Origin: an uncultured Bacteroidales bacterium
Lineage (GTDB): Bacteria; Bacteroidota; Bacteroidia; Bacteroidales; CAIWKO01
Direction: 5' to 3'
Assembly: GCA_903913285.1 (NCBI GenBank)
Contig: CAIWKO010000023.1
Location: forward strand, 27,456-91,455
DNA length: 64,000 bases
In this document: positions 10,758 to 21,737 of the stretch, in pieces
How positions within the stretch are numbered: the first letter of the stretch is position 1
How the letters are laid out: each line of letters starts with the position of its first letter
Translations under genes and position numbers: made by a program
The notes under the pieces: model-generated
The model's database searches: none
Seen by the model: only the letters and a program-made list of their open reading frames with translations
What the model was told of the DNA's origin: nothing

Positions 10758-13700
10758 ATGAAAAACAGAGAACCCTTAGCTATAATTGGTATAGGTTGCA
10801 GGTTTCCAGGTGCCTTAAACTCACCGGAGGAATTTTGGAATTTTTTGCTGAAAAAAGGAGATGCTTTAGGTGAAATCCCATCTGATCGTTGGGATAAAGA
10901 TGCATTATTTGCATCCGAATTTAGACGTGCAGGGAAAATCAATGTAACCCGCGGAGGTTTTATAAAAGATGTAGATAAATTTGATGCTGGTTTTTTTGGT
11001 ATTTCTCCAATAGAGGCTTCACGAATGGATCCTCAGCAAAGAATGATTTTGGAAGTTTCTTATGAAGCTATACAGGATGCCGGATTAAGATTAAATGATT
11101 TAGATGGTTCCAAAACAGCTGTAATAATAGGTATTTCTGCACATGATTATGGAGATATTCAAAATTCACCAAGCGAACGTGTAAATATTGGATCTCATAC
11201 CAATCAAGGAGCTGCCTTATGTATTGCAGCCAATAGGGTTTCGTACTGTTATAACCTAAGAAGTCTAAGTATAGCTATTGACACAGCCTGTTCTTCTTCA
11301 CTAAATGCAGTTCATTTAGCCTGCAGAGCAATTTGGGAGGGTGATGCTGACTTAGCATTTGCAGGTGGTGTAAATTCCATATTAAAACCGGAACCCCAAA
11401 TGGGTTTTAGTAAAGGCGGTTTTTTGTCTCCTGAAGGAAACTGTTTTTCTTTTGATGAACGCGGAAATGGTTATATTAGAAGTGAAGGAGCAGGACTAAT
11501 TATTATTAAACCGCTCTCTAAAGCCGAGAAAGATAATGACCAAATTTATGCACTTATTCGTGGTTCTGCTGTTAACCAAGACGGTGCTACAAAAGGTCTT
11601 GCATTACCTAATCCATTGGCACAACAAGAATTGTTGGTTGATGCATATAAAGATGCAGAAGTTAATCCTCATTTGGTTGCTTATGTTGAAGCACACGGTA
11701 CTGGTACTTTCGTAGGAGACCCAATTGAAAGTAATTCCATAGGGAAAGTTATTGGAGGTGATGGACGTAAAGATGAATGTTTTATTGGTTCCGTTAAATC
11801 TAATATCGGACATTTAGAACCTGCTTCTGGAGTTGCTGGTATCGCGAAACTTGCTCTTGCCTTAAAAAACGAACTAATTCCACCAAATATACATTTTATT
11901 AAAGGAAATCCTAATATTGCTTTCGAAGATTTAAAACTGAAAGTACCAACAGAAAGTATTCCTTGGATTGAAAATGGAAATGCTCGTTTTGGCGGAGTAA
12001 ATTCTTTTGGATTTGGAGGCTCAAATGCTCATGTTGTTTTAGAAGGATATAAATCTAATAAAAAATCCACTTACGAACATGGTCCTCGTATTTGTACACT
12101 TTCTGCACGAAATGCAAATGCCCTTAAAATGCAGGCAGCATCATACATTAAATTCCTGAACGATAATAAAAACCCTGCGAATTTTAATGATATTTGTTAT
12201 TCTTCTGCAGTTCGCAATTCTCATCTCGATTTGCGACTTGCAGTAGTTTCAGAATCCAAAAAGGAACTTGCCAATCATTTACAAGTATTCTTAAACGGAG
12301 AAACACTAACGGAAATTTCTGAAGGAAGAGTGCATGAAACAAAAGATAAGATTGTTTTTATTTTTTCTGGTCAAGGACCACAATGGTGGGGAATGGGCAG
12401 ACAGCTTTTTGAAACAGAGCAAGTGTTCAAAGATACAATTACCAAACTCGATAAAATGTTGTCAGTGCATACAGGTGGTTGGTCTTTAATGAAAGAATTA
12501 AGCAGAGATGGAGCATCATCACGCATTAGTGAAACAAACATTGCACAACCTGCAATTTTTGCTATTCAAATTGGTTTATTTGAAATGTGGAAAGCGATAG
12601 GAATTAGTCCTGGAGCTGTTGTAGGACATAGCATTGGTGAAGTTGCTGCTGGATATGTTTCTGGAGCATTAACATTAGAACAAGCTGTGCTTTTAATTTT
12701 TCATAGAAGCCGTGTACAGCATAAAGCCACAGATAAAGGCAAAATGCTTGCAGTAGGGATGTCTTTATCAGAAGCAGAAGATATGTTAAAAGGAAAAGAA
12801 CACAGAGTTTCTATAGGTGCTGTAAATGGTCCTGCCATGATTACACTTTCAGGAGATACTGATGTGATAAATGAGATTGCTGAGAATTTAGATAAAAAAG
12901 ATATTTTTCATCGCTTATTAGAAGTAAACGTTCCTTTTCATAGTCATCATATGGAGCCGTTGAAAGATGAGTTACTTGCTTCTTTGGGCGAATTTAAGAC
13001 TAAAGATACAGTAATTCCTTTTTATTCAACTGTAGAAGGGAAGGTGGTAAATGGTAATGATTTAACTCCTTTATATTGGTTCAGAAATGTTAGAGAACCT
13101 GTTTATTTTACTTCAGCTATTGAAGCACAAATTAATGACGGTTTTGATACTTTTATCGAATTAGGACCTCATCCTATTCATGCCATTGGCATCAATGATA
13201 TTTTTTTAATAAAAAAGAAAAAAGGTATAGTTCTTCCTTCAATACGAAGAAAAGAAGAAGAAAAACGCACTTTTCTTTCCTCTGTTGCCGCATTGCATAC
13301 ATGGGGTTGTAAAGTAAATTGGAAAGCATTTTTCGACGAAAACCATACGTATGTTAAACTTCCCAAGTATGCATGGCAGCGAGAATCGTATTGGTTAGAA
13401 ACCGAGGAAGGAAAAAAACTCCGTATAGGAACAATTGAAAATCACCCTCATCTGATAAAACAAACCTCATCACCTAGAGAAAATAACAACATAATTTGGG
13501 ATGTGTTGCTAGATAAAAGAATCTACCCATATATTGAAGATCATAAAGTGCAGGGACCAATCGTTTTTCCTGGAGCTGGTCATATTGATTTAACACTTGG
13601 AGCAGCAATTGCTTCTTTTGGTGAAAAATTCGAATACCTAGAAGATATCAGTTTTGAAAATGCATTATTTTTACCTGATTCAGGTGAGCCACCACATATT

Positions 13701-16700
13701 AAAATAGATATTTCCCACGATGGTGGAGATTATTTTGTATATTCCAAACCACGAAACAAGGATACTCAATGGGCTTTAAGTTCAAAAGGGAAAATGAATC
13801 ATACAGGTGAAAAATTTTCTACAATTCCTATTGATTTGATTAATGTTAGAAAAAAATGTATTACTCCGGTTCCTGTAAAACCCATGCACGAAGAGTTGTT
13901 GGAAAGTGGTTTGTATTTAGGACCGAGTTTTCGTGCCATTAAAAAACTTTGGAACAGTAATGGACAATGGGAATCTGTTAGCGAAATAGAAGTACATGAA
14001 AGCATAAGATCTGAATTCTATCAATTTAATATTCATCCAGCAATACTTGATAGTTGTTTTCAAACTGTTTTCGGAATATTTAATGAACGCGACGATGTAA
14101 ATAAAAAAATGGGTGTTTATGTTCCGAGACACATTGACAAAGTCAAATTTTATACAAAACCAAATTCGTTTAAACTCATAGTTCATGGAAGACTTAGAGA
14201 ATGGACTGATGAATATGCTCTTGGTGAACTATGGATATTTAATGACGATGGTAGTTTGGTTGCAGAATTTCACGGATTCAGATCACAATATCTAAAAGGC
14301 TCAAGAGGTGAATCTGGTATTGAGCAGGAAAAATGGTTTTATGAGTATAATTGGAAATTAAAACCAAGAACTGACCAAGAATTGCATAGAAATCCAGCAG
14401 AATATCTGCAATCAGTTGATTCAATAAAACCGTCTGTGCAAAAGTTGATAAATGAAATAACCAATCGTCCAGAGCAGTCAGAATATTATAAACAATACGA
14501 ACCAGAGCAAAATCAGCTTACTATTGCATATATCTGCAATGCACTTAAAGAGATGGGATTATCTTTTGCAGTTGGCACTATGTTTTCGGTTGACGAATTG
14601 GCACTGGAAACTGGAGTAATAATAGAACACCAGCGATTATTTCATCACATGTTCAATCTTATAAAAACTGCAGGATTTATTAAAGGTGAAAATGGGAATT
14701 ATGAGGTAATAAGAACCCCAGATTTCAGAGATGTAAGAGAATGGATGCGAAATCTTGACAAACAATTTTCGCAATTTTACCACGAATCTACATTGTTGGG
14801 TCGCTGCGGTCCCGAAATTGCAGGAGTTTTAAAGGGTACAGTAGATCCTATTCAACTGATTTTTCCTGAAGACAAGTGGGATGCCATTGTTAAATATTAT
14901 GTAGAGGGGTTTGCGTTTAAAAAGTATAATGATATAGCCAGCAAAGTTGTTTACGAGTTACTTAAAACTCTTCCTACCGATCAAACTATACGAATATTAG
15001 AGATTGGTTCTGGAACGGGTGGTATGACACAAGCTATTTTACCAATGCTCCCGTCAGATCGCACTGAATATGTTTTTTCTGACATTTCGCACATGTTTCT
15101 GCTCAAAGCTCAACAAAGTTTTGCTGCATATCCATTTGTAAAATATAATATATTAAACATTGAAAATGACCCCATTGAACAGGGGTTTGACTTAAATTCA
15201 TTCGACTTAATTATTGCTTCTGATGTTATTCATGCAACACGTAATTTGAATAATACTCTTGGAAATGTTCACAAATTGATTGCTTCTGAAGGTGTGTTGT
15301 TAATGCTTGAAGTAACAAATTCCCCAGTTTATCTTGATTTTATATTTGGGATGACAGAAGGTTGGTGGCTTTTTGAAGATATTGATATGCGTCCCAACCA
15401 CGCAACTATGAGTCCTGAGAACTGGAAAAAAGTTCTTGAAACAAATAACTTTTCCAATGTAGCTGCTTTTAGTGATTTTGAGAAGAACGACTCTTCATGT
15501 CAAAATGTTATTGTAGCTAGAGGGCAAAAGCTTGATTTATTGGTAAATGCTAAAGAGAATATCTCTAAAACTTCGCAAGCTAATTGGCTAATTTTTGCAG
15601 ACGATAAAGGAGTGGCGGATAAAATTAGTGAACAATTACAAGGTCTGAACAAGGTTTGTACTCTTGTAAAAAAAGGAAGTGAATTTAAAAAGCAAACGGA
15701 TTTACTTTATGAAGTAAATATTATAGAACAAAATGGTGCAGATCAACTGATTGATTTGATGTCTGTAAAAGGGAATTTTCAGGGCATTATTTATTGTTGG
15801 GGATTTGATGCAGTGGACAATAATCATATTACTGAAGAAACGATTGTTCATTCTGAAAAACAGGCTTCTATCATGCTCATGAATATCATGAAAAAACTTA
15901 ATCAGACTAATTTGACGAGCAAACCTAATATATGGATACTTTCCGATGGGGTTCAGATAGTTGGAGAAATGCCAAAAACATTGAATCTGGCACAAACGGG
16001 TTTGCGAGGTGTGAGTAGAGTTGTTGTCAATGAATTTCCGCTTTTTAAAACAAGTTTGGTTGACTTTAGTTCGCCTGTTTTAAATGAGGAAATAGAAATG
16101 TTTATTGAAGAGTTATTCAGTGAAGATTCAGAAGAAGAAATTGCATTTAGAGGCAAACGGAGATTTATCAATCGTTTGGAGCGAATTTCATTAAGTAAAA
16201 TTGTTTCACAAGCAAAAAAGACATTTCCAGCAGAAGGTTCTCCATATACAGCTACTATTTCCGAATATGGAGTATTGGATAATCTTACATGGAGAGAAAC
16301 CGAAAAAAGAATGCCTGCAGATGATGAGGTGGAAATTCAGGTAAAAGCGTCCGCACTCAATTTTAGAGATATTATGATAGCAATGGGGCTTCTTTCCGAT
16401 GCTGCTGTTGAAGGAGGATTGTTTGGTAGAACTTTTGGCTTGGAATGCGCTGGTGTTGTTTCACGCATTGGTAAAGATGTTAAAGATCTTATTCCGGGCG
16501 ATGAAGTAATAGCAACTGCACCATCGTGTTTAGCTGGATTTGCTTACCCGAAATCCTGTCATGTTGTTAAAAAACCATCATCTATTAGTTGGCAAGAAGC
16601 GGCAAGTCTGCCAGTAGTTTATACTACGGCTTTTTTCTCGCTTGTTCATCATTGTCGACTTGAAAAAGGTGAAAAAATCCTTATTCATGCTGCGGCAGGT

Positions 16701-19151
16701 GGTGTAGGTATTGCTGCAATCCATATAGCTAAAGCACTTGGCGCTGAAATATATGCAACAGCCAGTAGCCCCGATAAAAGAGCATATATTGAAAGCATTG
16801 GTGTAAAACCTGAAAATATAATGAATTCAAGAACTTTGGATTTTTCAGATGATATATTGAAAAAAACCAACGGCTACGGGGTTGATGTTGTGTTGAATTC
16901 GTTATCTGGCGAGGCAATTTTTAAAAGTATCAAATGTATGGCCGCCTACGGTCGTTTTGTTGAAATAGGGAAAACCGACATCTATCGAAATAGCAAACTT
17001 GGTCTTCAACCATTTGGAAACAATCTTTCATATTTTGCTGTGGATGTTGATCGTCTCTTCAAACAAAAAGAAAAATTTGGTGGAAGGCTCTTTCAAGAAT
17101 CTATAGATTTTTTCGTAAAAAATAAATTTTCAACTCATCCTGTTAAAGTATTTCCTGTTTCTAAACTTTCTGATGCATTTCAGTACATGGCAGGAGCAAG
17201 GCATATTGGGAAAATCATTATTTCTATGGAAGGTGAAGTACAGGTTGCTCCTCCCAAAACAATTGAGTTCAAATCAAATGCAACCTATCTCATTTCAGGA
17301 GGAGCCTCTGGATTTGGTCTTTCTGTGGCAAATTGGATGACAACCAAAGGAGCAAAGCATCTTGTCTTATTAAGCAGAAGCGGTCCTAAAACCGATGAAG
17401 AGAAATCTTTGGTTGAGCGCATGAAATCACGTGGAATAAATGTGCTTTTGGCAAAAGGCGATGTGTCTAATAGAAATGATATTCAGCGTATTTTTAATGA
17501 AATAAAAGAAACCATGCCCCCGTTAAAAGGAATTCAGCATGCCGCTATGGTTTTAGACGATGGAAGTATTCCAGAAATTACACCTGAACGGTATATGAAT
17601 GTTTTCAAACCTAAGGCTGTTGGTTGTTGGCATCTTCATGAAGCGACCTTATCAATGGAACTCGATCATTTTGTTTCCTACTCATCTATTTCTGCTATTT
17701 ATGGAAACCCTGGGCAGGTTAGTTATGTTGGAGCAAATAGCTTTCTAGACAACTTTTCTTCTTATCGCAGATCGTCGGGTTTACCAGCCATGACAATCAA
17801 TTGGGGCGTAATTGGCGACGTAGGATTTGTTGCTCGGAGTGGAAATGTTGGCGGACTTTTATATAAACAAGGTTGGAAAGCTTTCTCACTTCAACAAGCA
17901 TTGAGTGTGCTAGAGCAAATGTTGCTTAATAATCCTATACAACGTGTTGCTACAGATTCAGATTGGGAAATGATTGGAAGTTTCTTCCCTCATTCAGCCA
18001 AATCAAGCCGCTTCGCTCATCTTGTTAGAGAGAAAGAATTAGGAGGAGGAAACTCTGGAGTTGGAACAGGTGATGGAGCCCTTAAATCTATTTTAATGGA
18101 TGCATTGCCCGAAAATCAAACAGAAATTTTAGTTCTTCAGTTGAAAGAAACTTTTGCAAGAGTTATTGGTACAACTGCCAATAAAGTGGATATCGCAGAA
18201 CCTGTAACCAAATATGGTTTAGATTCTTTAATGGCAAATCAAATCCGTAACTGGATACAAAATAATCTTTCAATTGATTATTCCATGATGCGGATTATGC
18301 GTGGACCAACGATAGAGGAAATGTCAGCACATATTTTGGCTGAATTAACTGGACAATCTAATGCATCAGGACTTGTTTTAGAAGAACGTAGCGAACTAGA
18401 CAAATGGATTATTCGTACCAAAAAAATTGAAAATCCGCGTCTACGCTTGTTTTGCTTCCCGTATTTTGCAGGAGGAGCATCTATTTTTAGTTCATGGCCC
18501 GAATTTCTTCCCGATGATATTGAAGTTTGTGCTGTTCAATTTCCTGGCAGAGAAGAAAGAGGTGATGAAAAACCTTTTGATGATGTTTTTGAATTAGTTA
18601 AGAAACTTAGCGAGGTTATAGAACCTCTATTAACTGCGAATTTCGCATTTTATAGCCATAGTTCTGGAGCAGGAATAGCTTTCGAGTTTTTCCGATATTT
18701 GCGTAAAACAAAAGAAGTTGTTCCAGCTAAATTTATTATTGGTGGCTGGAGAGCTCCACATCTTGAAAGTGCTTTCAAATTCCTGAATGCCATAGGTGAT
18801 GAAGAAGTTTACAAAGAGAAGAATATTCCAAATATCAAAAATCATTTGCGTTCATTGGAAATTGCCGAATCAATTATAGAAAACAAAGAAGTGTTCGATG
18901 AAATGCTTCCAGTTTTACGAGCAGATATAGTTTTGGGAAAAAAATACAAATACTATGATGACGAACCAATGCATTGTCCTTTAACAGCCATTGCAGGTGA
19001 TAGGGATACTGTGTTTGCAGATGATGAGATAAAAGCATGGGAAAAACATACATCTTCTGAATTTAATTTCAGAAAAGTAAATGGTGGACATCTATTTTGT
19101 CGTGATAATAAAGATGAACTTCTCGAACTTCTTACTCAGGAGTTAACCTGA
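10758..19151 (+). CDS. Type I fully reducing polyketide/fatty acid megasynthase, KS-AT-DH-MT-ER-KR-ACP-TE
   Basis: A single 2797-residue protein carrying every activity for iterative chain building, reduction, C-methylation and release. Ketosynthase, about 5-430: C178, H313 and H352 form the triad. Acyltransferase, about 535-850: GHSIGE with S625 and a PFHSHHM motif nearer malonyl than methylmalonyl types. Dehydratase, about 910-1190: H929 in HKVQGPIVFPG and D1098 in LDSCFQ. Methyltransferase, about 1260-1620: SAM motif GSGTGG at 1417. Enoylreductase, about 1830-2140: AAAGGVG at 1978. Ketoreductase, about 2175-2400: GGASGFG at 2181 and Y2323. Carrier protein: GLDSL with S2490. C-terminal thioesterase: SHSSGAG with S2635, resembling stand-alone type II thioesterases. 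The order is that of animal fatty acid synthase, but with a methyltransferase that keeps its SAM loop. The stop overlaps the next start (TGATG). The product is unknown. Confidence 0.95.
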   Translation: MKNREPLAIIGIGCRFPGALNSPEEFWNFLLKKGDALGEIPSDRWDKDALFASEFRRAGKINVTRGGFIKDVDKFDAGFFGISPIEASRMDPQQRMILEVSYEAIQDAGLRLNDLDGSKTAVIIGISAHDYGDIQNSPSERVNIGSHTNQGAALCIAANRVSYCYNLRSLSIAIDTACSSSLNAVHLACRAIWEGDADLAFAGGVNSILKPEPQMGFSKGGFLSPEGNCFSFDERGNGYIRSEGAGLIIIKPLSKAEKDNDQIYALIRGSAVNQDGATKGLALPNPLAQQELLVDAYKDAEVNPHLVAYVEAHGTGTFVGDPIESNSIGKVIGGDGRKDECFIGSVKSNIGHLEPASGVAGIAKLALALKNELIPPNIHFIKGNPNIAFEDLKLKVPTESIPWIENGNARFGGVNSFGFGGSNAHVVLEGYKSNKKSTYEHGPRICTLSARNANALKMQAASYIKFLNDNKNPANFNDICYSSAVRNSHLDLRLAVVSESKKELANHLQVFLNGETLTEISEGRVHETKDKIVFIFSGQGPQWWGMGRQLFETEQVFKDTITKLDKMLSVHTGGWSLMKELSRDGASSRISETNIAQPAIFAIQIGLFEMWKAIGISPGAVVGHSIGEVAAGYVSGALTLEQAVLLIFHRSRVQHKATDKGKMLAVGMSLSEAEDMLKGKEHRVSIGAVNGPAMITLSGDTDVINEIAENLDKKDIFHRLLEVNVPFHSHHMEPLKDELLASLGEFKTKDTVIPFYSTVEGKVVNGNDLTPLYWFRNVREPVYFTSAIEAQINDGFDTFIELGPHPIHAIGINDIFLIKKKKGIVLPSIRRKEEEKRTFLSSVAALHTWGCKVNWKAFFDENHTYVKLPKYAWQRESYWLETEEGKKLRIGTIENHPHLIKQTSSPRENNNIIWDVLLDKRIYPYIEDHKVQGPIVFPGAGHIDLTLGAAIASFGEKFEYLEDISFENALFLPDSGEPPHIKIDISHDGGDYFVYSKPRNKDTQWALSSKGKMNHTGEKFSTIPIDLINVRKKCITPVPVKPMHEELLESGLYLGPSFRAIKKLWNSNGQWESVSEIEVHESIRSEFYQFNIHPAILDSCFQTVFGIFNERDDVNKKMGVYVPRHIDKVKFYTKPNSFKLIVHGRLREWTDEYALGELWIFNDDGSLVAEFHGFRSQYLKGSRGESGIEQEKWFYEYNWKLKPRTDQELHRNPAEYLQSVDSIKPSVQKLINEITNRPEQSEYYKQYEPEQNQLTIAYICNALKEMGLSFAVGTMFSVDELALETGVIIEHQRLFHHMFNLIKTAGFIKGENGNYEVIRTPDFRDVREWMRNLDKQFSQFYHESTLLGRCGPEIAGVLKGTVDPIQLIFPEDKWDAIVKYYVEGFAFKKYNDIASKVVYELLKTLPTDQTIRILEIGSGTGGMTQAILPMLPSDRTEYVFSDISHMFLLKAQQSFAAYPFVKYNILNIENDPIEQGFDLNSFDLIIASDVIHATRNLNNTLGNVHKLIASEGVLLMLEVTNSPVYLDFIFGMTEGWWLFEDIDMRPNHATMSPENWKKVLETNNFSNVAAFSDFEKNDSSCQNVIVARGQKLDLLVNAKENISKTSQANWLIFADDKGVADKISEQLQGLNKVCTLVKKGSEFKKQTDLLYEVNIIEQNGADQLIDLMSVKGNFQGIIYCWGFDAVDNNHITEETIVHSEKQASIMLMNIMKKLNQTNLTSKPNIWILSDGVQIVGEMPKTLNLAQTGLRGVSRVVVNEFPLFKTSLVDFSSPVLNEEIEMFIEELFSEDSEEEIAFRGKRRFINRLERISLSKIVSQAKKTFPAEGSPYTATISEYGVLDNLTWRETEKRMPADDEVEIQVKASALNFRDIMIAMGLLSDAAVEGGLFGRTFGLECAGVVSRIGKDVKDLIPGDEVIATAPSCLAGFAYPKSCHVVKKPSSISWQEAASLPVVYTTAFFSLVHHCRLEKGEKILIHAAAGGVGIAAIHIAKALGAEIYATASSPDKRAYIESIGVKPENIMNSRTLDFSDDILKKTNGYGVDVVLNSLSGEAIFKSIKCMAAYGRFVEIGKTDIYRNSKLGLQPFGNNLSYFAVDVDRLFKQKEKFGGRLFQESIDFFVKNKFSTHPVKVFPVSKLSDAFQYMAGARHIGKIIISMEGEVQVAPPKTIEFKSNATYLISGGASGFGLSVANWMTTKGAKHLVLLSRSGPKTDEEKSLVERMKSRGINVLLAKGDVSNRNDIQRIFNEIKETMPPLKGIQHAAMVLDDGSIPEITPERYMNVFKPKAVGCWHLHEATLSMELDHFVSYSSISAIYGNPGQVSYVGANSFLDNFSSYRRSSGLPAMTINWGVIGDVGFVARSGNVGGLLYKQGWKAFSLQQALSVLEQMLLNNPIQRVATDSDWEMIGSFFPHSAKSSRFAHLVREKELGGGNSGVGTGDGALKSILMDALPENQTEILVLQLKETFARVIGTTANKVDIAEPVTKYGLDSLMANQIRNWIQNNLSIDYSMMRIMRGPTIEEMSAHILAELTGQSNASGLVLEERSELDKWIIRTKKIENPRLRLFCFPYFAGGASIFSSWPEFLPDDIEVCAVQFPGREERGDEKPFDDVFELVKKLSEVIEPLLTANFAFYSHSSGAGIAFEFFRYLRKTKEVVPAKFIIGGWRAPHLESAFKFLNAIGDEEVYKEKNIPNIKNHLRSLEIAESIIENKEVFDEMLPVLRADIVLGKKYKYYDDEPMHCPLTAIAGDRDTVFADDEIKAWEKHTSSEFNFRKVNGGHLFCRDNKDELLELLTQELT

Positions 19152-19920
19152 TGAACTCGCATTTATCCGGAATGAAAAATATGAAGGATAAAAATATTTT
19201 ACAAGATCTGAAACATATATCTAGGTCTTATTTTCCTGAACTTTTTCCTGGAGATATTCATATTTGGTATGCTTTTTATCATAATAATGATAAATTGGTT
19301 GAGAAATGCAGCAACGCATTAACTTCAGATGAATCTGAACATATTTCTTATTATAAATTTTTAAAAGACCAAAATAGCTTTATTGTTTCCCGTGGCTTGT
19401 TGCGAATTCTCCTTTCGGCATATTTGCATATCAGTACTGACGAACTATGTTTATTAAAACATAGTAAAGGGAAGCCATACCAATTAAATGATCCCAATCT
19501 TTTTTTAACCTTTCTAATTCTGGCGATTGCTGTATTTTTGCATTTTCAAATAATGGCGAAGTTGGTATTGACATTGAAAAAATTCGTCCGCTGAATGATT
19601 TGGATGAGATGATTAAAATGAACTTCAATACATTTGAACAAGAATATATTAATAAGACTGCAACTGATAGATTGCATAGGTTTTATAAATTTTGGACGAT
19701 TAAGGAAGCGTTTTTGAAAGCAATTGGAGAGGGTATGAGAATAACGCCTGATAAGCTTGAATTTACATGCAAAAATGAAGAATTTAAACTTCAATCGTTT
19801 GCAGGAATTATTGAATCGGAAGAATGGATTTTTAGCGATTTTTCTCCCAACGATGAGTATAAAGGAACTTTAGCACATAAAAATAATTTAAACACCATAA
19901 AAATGCTCAAATTCAATTAA
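19151..19920 (+). pseudogene. Sfp-type 4'-phosphopantetheinyl transferase split by a -1 frameshift
   Basis: Would transfer phosphopantetheine from CoA to the carrier Ser of the megasynthase. The first frame runs from 19151 to a stop at 19594 and carries the N-terminal half (FIVSRGLLRILLSAYL, KGKPY). The second frame, open from 19507 to 19920, carries GEVGIDIEKIRP and FWTIKEAFLKAIGEGM, the Mg- and CoA-binding motifs. The frames join smoothly at a run of seven T at 19500-19506: one more T, or a -1 slip, gives one continuous enzyme of normal size. All catalytic motifs are intact, so a dead gene is only one of several readings. The start shares a base with the megasynthase stop, and the acyl-CoA ligase begins seven bases after the end. 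Confidence 0.85.
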
Positions 19921-19926
19921 AATAGT

Positions 19927-21717
19927 ATGTCTGTAAAACGAACATTTGATTTATTGCAACAGTACCAAGAACTTTTTCCTGAAAAAGAAGATGCACTTGT
20001 CGGCAAAGAAAAAGGTAAATGGGTACAATATTCATCTAAAGATTACATCAATTATTCCAATTGGGTTAGTTATGGATTACTTTCAATGGGTGTAAAAAAA
20101 GGTGATATTATTGCAACTATTTCCAATAATAGGCCAGAATGGAATTTTGTTGATATGGGATTAGCTCAAATTGGTGCTATACACCTTCCCATTTTTGCTA
20201 CCCTGATTAAAGAAGGTTTCGAACAAATCTTATCACATTCTGATGCCAAAATAGTTTTTGTATCTGACCTGTCTTTATTTAATATTATTTCTTCACTTAA
20301 ACCATCATTGGGAAAACTTACTGCAATTTATAATTTTAATGATGATGCGGAAATTGCAAGCTGGAAAGAAGTTGTAGAATTGGGGAAAGCAAGTAAAGAT
20401 AAATACCGCAAGGAAGTGGAACAAATAAAATCTGGAATTAGTGAATTAGATTGGGTTACATTACTCTATACATCAGGAACAACTGCCGATTCGAAAGGAG
20501 TTATGTTGTCGCATCAGAATCTAATTTCTAATGCAAAAGCTGCAGCGGGAGTATTCCAGCTAAAGCCGATTCACAAATATTTGTGTATTTTGCCACTATG
20601 TCATGTTGGCGAACGTATGGCAAATTATCAAACTCAATTTTCAGGGTGCAGCATCTATTATGCAGAAAATGTTGGTACTATTGCAAGAGATTTACAGGAA
20701 ATTAAACCAGATGGTTTTGGTGCTGTGCCAAGGATATTAGAAAAAGTATTTCAGCGAATACTTATAAAAGGTGAAGCTTTGACGGGCATAAAACGCTCAT
20801 TGTTTTTCTGGGCATTAAAACTTGGTTTGAAGTTTGAAACGAGCAATAAAAACGGTTTCTTTTATTCATTACAACTCAAAATTGCCGATGTTATTATTTT
20901 TAAAAAATGGCGTCAGGCATTGGGTGGAAATGTGAAATTTATCGGTGTCGGTGGTGCAGCATTGTCATCCAAACTTGAAAAAGTATTTTGGGCTGCTGGC
21001 ATAAAGTTATTAAATATGTATGGATTAACCGAAACTTCCCCAATAATTACAATTAATCGTTTATCACCGCCACTTTTAAAATTGGGAACCGTGGGAGTTT
21101 TGATTGATAATGTTCAACTGAAGATTGCGGATGATGGCGAAATACTTTGCAAAGGACCAAATGTAATGCTGGGTTATTATAAAGATAACGCTAACACAGC
21201 AAATGCTATTGACGCTGATGGCTGGTTTCATACTGGCGATGTTGGCACACTCGTAGAAAATACGTTTTTAAAAATTACTGATCGGAAAAAAGAAATATTC
21301 AAACTTTCAAATGGCAAGTTCATTACTCCTCAATACATTGAAAATATATTAAACGAATCAGCATTTATTGAACAAACTATGGTAATTGGCGAAGGTGAAA
21401 AATATGCCAGCGCCTTAATTTCTCCTAACTTTGAAGCCCTAAAAAAATGGTGTTCTGAGAAAGGAATTGACACAAGAATTGTATCTGAAATTATAAATAA
21501 TTCTGAAGTAATTAATCATTATAAGCTTGAAATTGAAGATATTAATCAATTACTTGAGACTCATCAAAAGTTGAAACGTTTTCGTTTGGTTACAGAAGAA
21601 TGGACTCCTGCTTCAGGAGAGTTATCTCCAACACTAAAGTTAAAAAGACGGGTGATTATAGAAAAATACCAATCTTTAATTCAAGAGATTTTTTATCAAT
21701 CTAATACTATAAATTAA
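19927..21717 (+). CDS. Long-chain acyl-CoA/acyl-acid ligase (AMP-binding)
   Basis: A 596-residue adenylate-forming enzyme that activates a carboxylic acid with ATP, normally to the CoA thioester. Visible motifs are the P-loop YTSGTTADSKGVMLSH (A3), YGLTET (A5), GWFHTGDVG (A7), the ITDRKKEIFKLSNGKFITP region (A8) and a C-terminal lysine in LSPTLKLKRR (A10). The pattern, including the KxxxFKLSNGK block, is that of long-chain fatty acyl-CoA synthetases of the FadD15 kind. Third gene of the megasynthase operon, so its substrate may be the released polyketide acid or its starter. AT-rich like its neighbours. Confidence 0.9.
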   Translation: MSVKRTFDLLQQYQELFPEKEDALVGKEKGKWVQYSSKDYINYSNWVSYGLLSMGVKKGDIIATISNNRPEWNFVDMGLAQIGAIHLPIFATLIKEGFEQILSHSDAKIVFVSDLSLFNIISSLKPSLGKLTAIYNFNDDAEIASWKEVVELGKASKDKYRKEVEQIKSGISELDWVTLLYTSGTTADSKGVMLSHQNLISNAKAAAGVFQLKPIHKYLCILPLCHVGERMANYQTQFSGCSIYYAENVGTIARDLQEIKPDGFGAVPRILEKVFQRILIKGEALTGIKRSLFFWALKLGLKFETSNKNGFFYSLQLKIADVIIFKKWRQALGGNVKFIGVGGAALSSKLEKVFWAAGIKLLNMYGLTETSPIITINRLSPPLLKLGTVGVLIDNVQLKIADDGEILCKGPNVMLGYYKDNANTANAIDADGWFHTGDVGTLVENTFLKITDRKKEIFKLSNGKFITPQYIENILNESAFIEQTMVIGEGEKYASALISPNFEALKKWCSEKGIDTRIVSEIINNSEVINHYKLEIEDINQLLETHQKLKRFRLVTEEWTPASGELSPTLKLKRRVIIEKYQSLIQEIFYQSNTIN

Positions 21718-21737
21718 TCATAATCTGTTCAAAAAAT

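Noticed and set aside
10758..19151. PUFA synthase or enediyne PKS
   Set aside because: There is only one carrier domain, the AT and MT are in cis, and a thioesterase ends the chain; PUFA synthases have tandem carrier domains and separate subunits.
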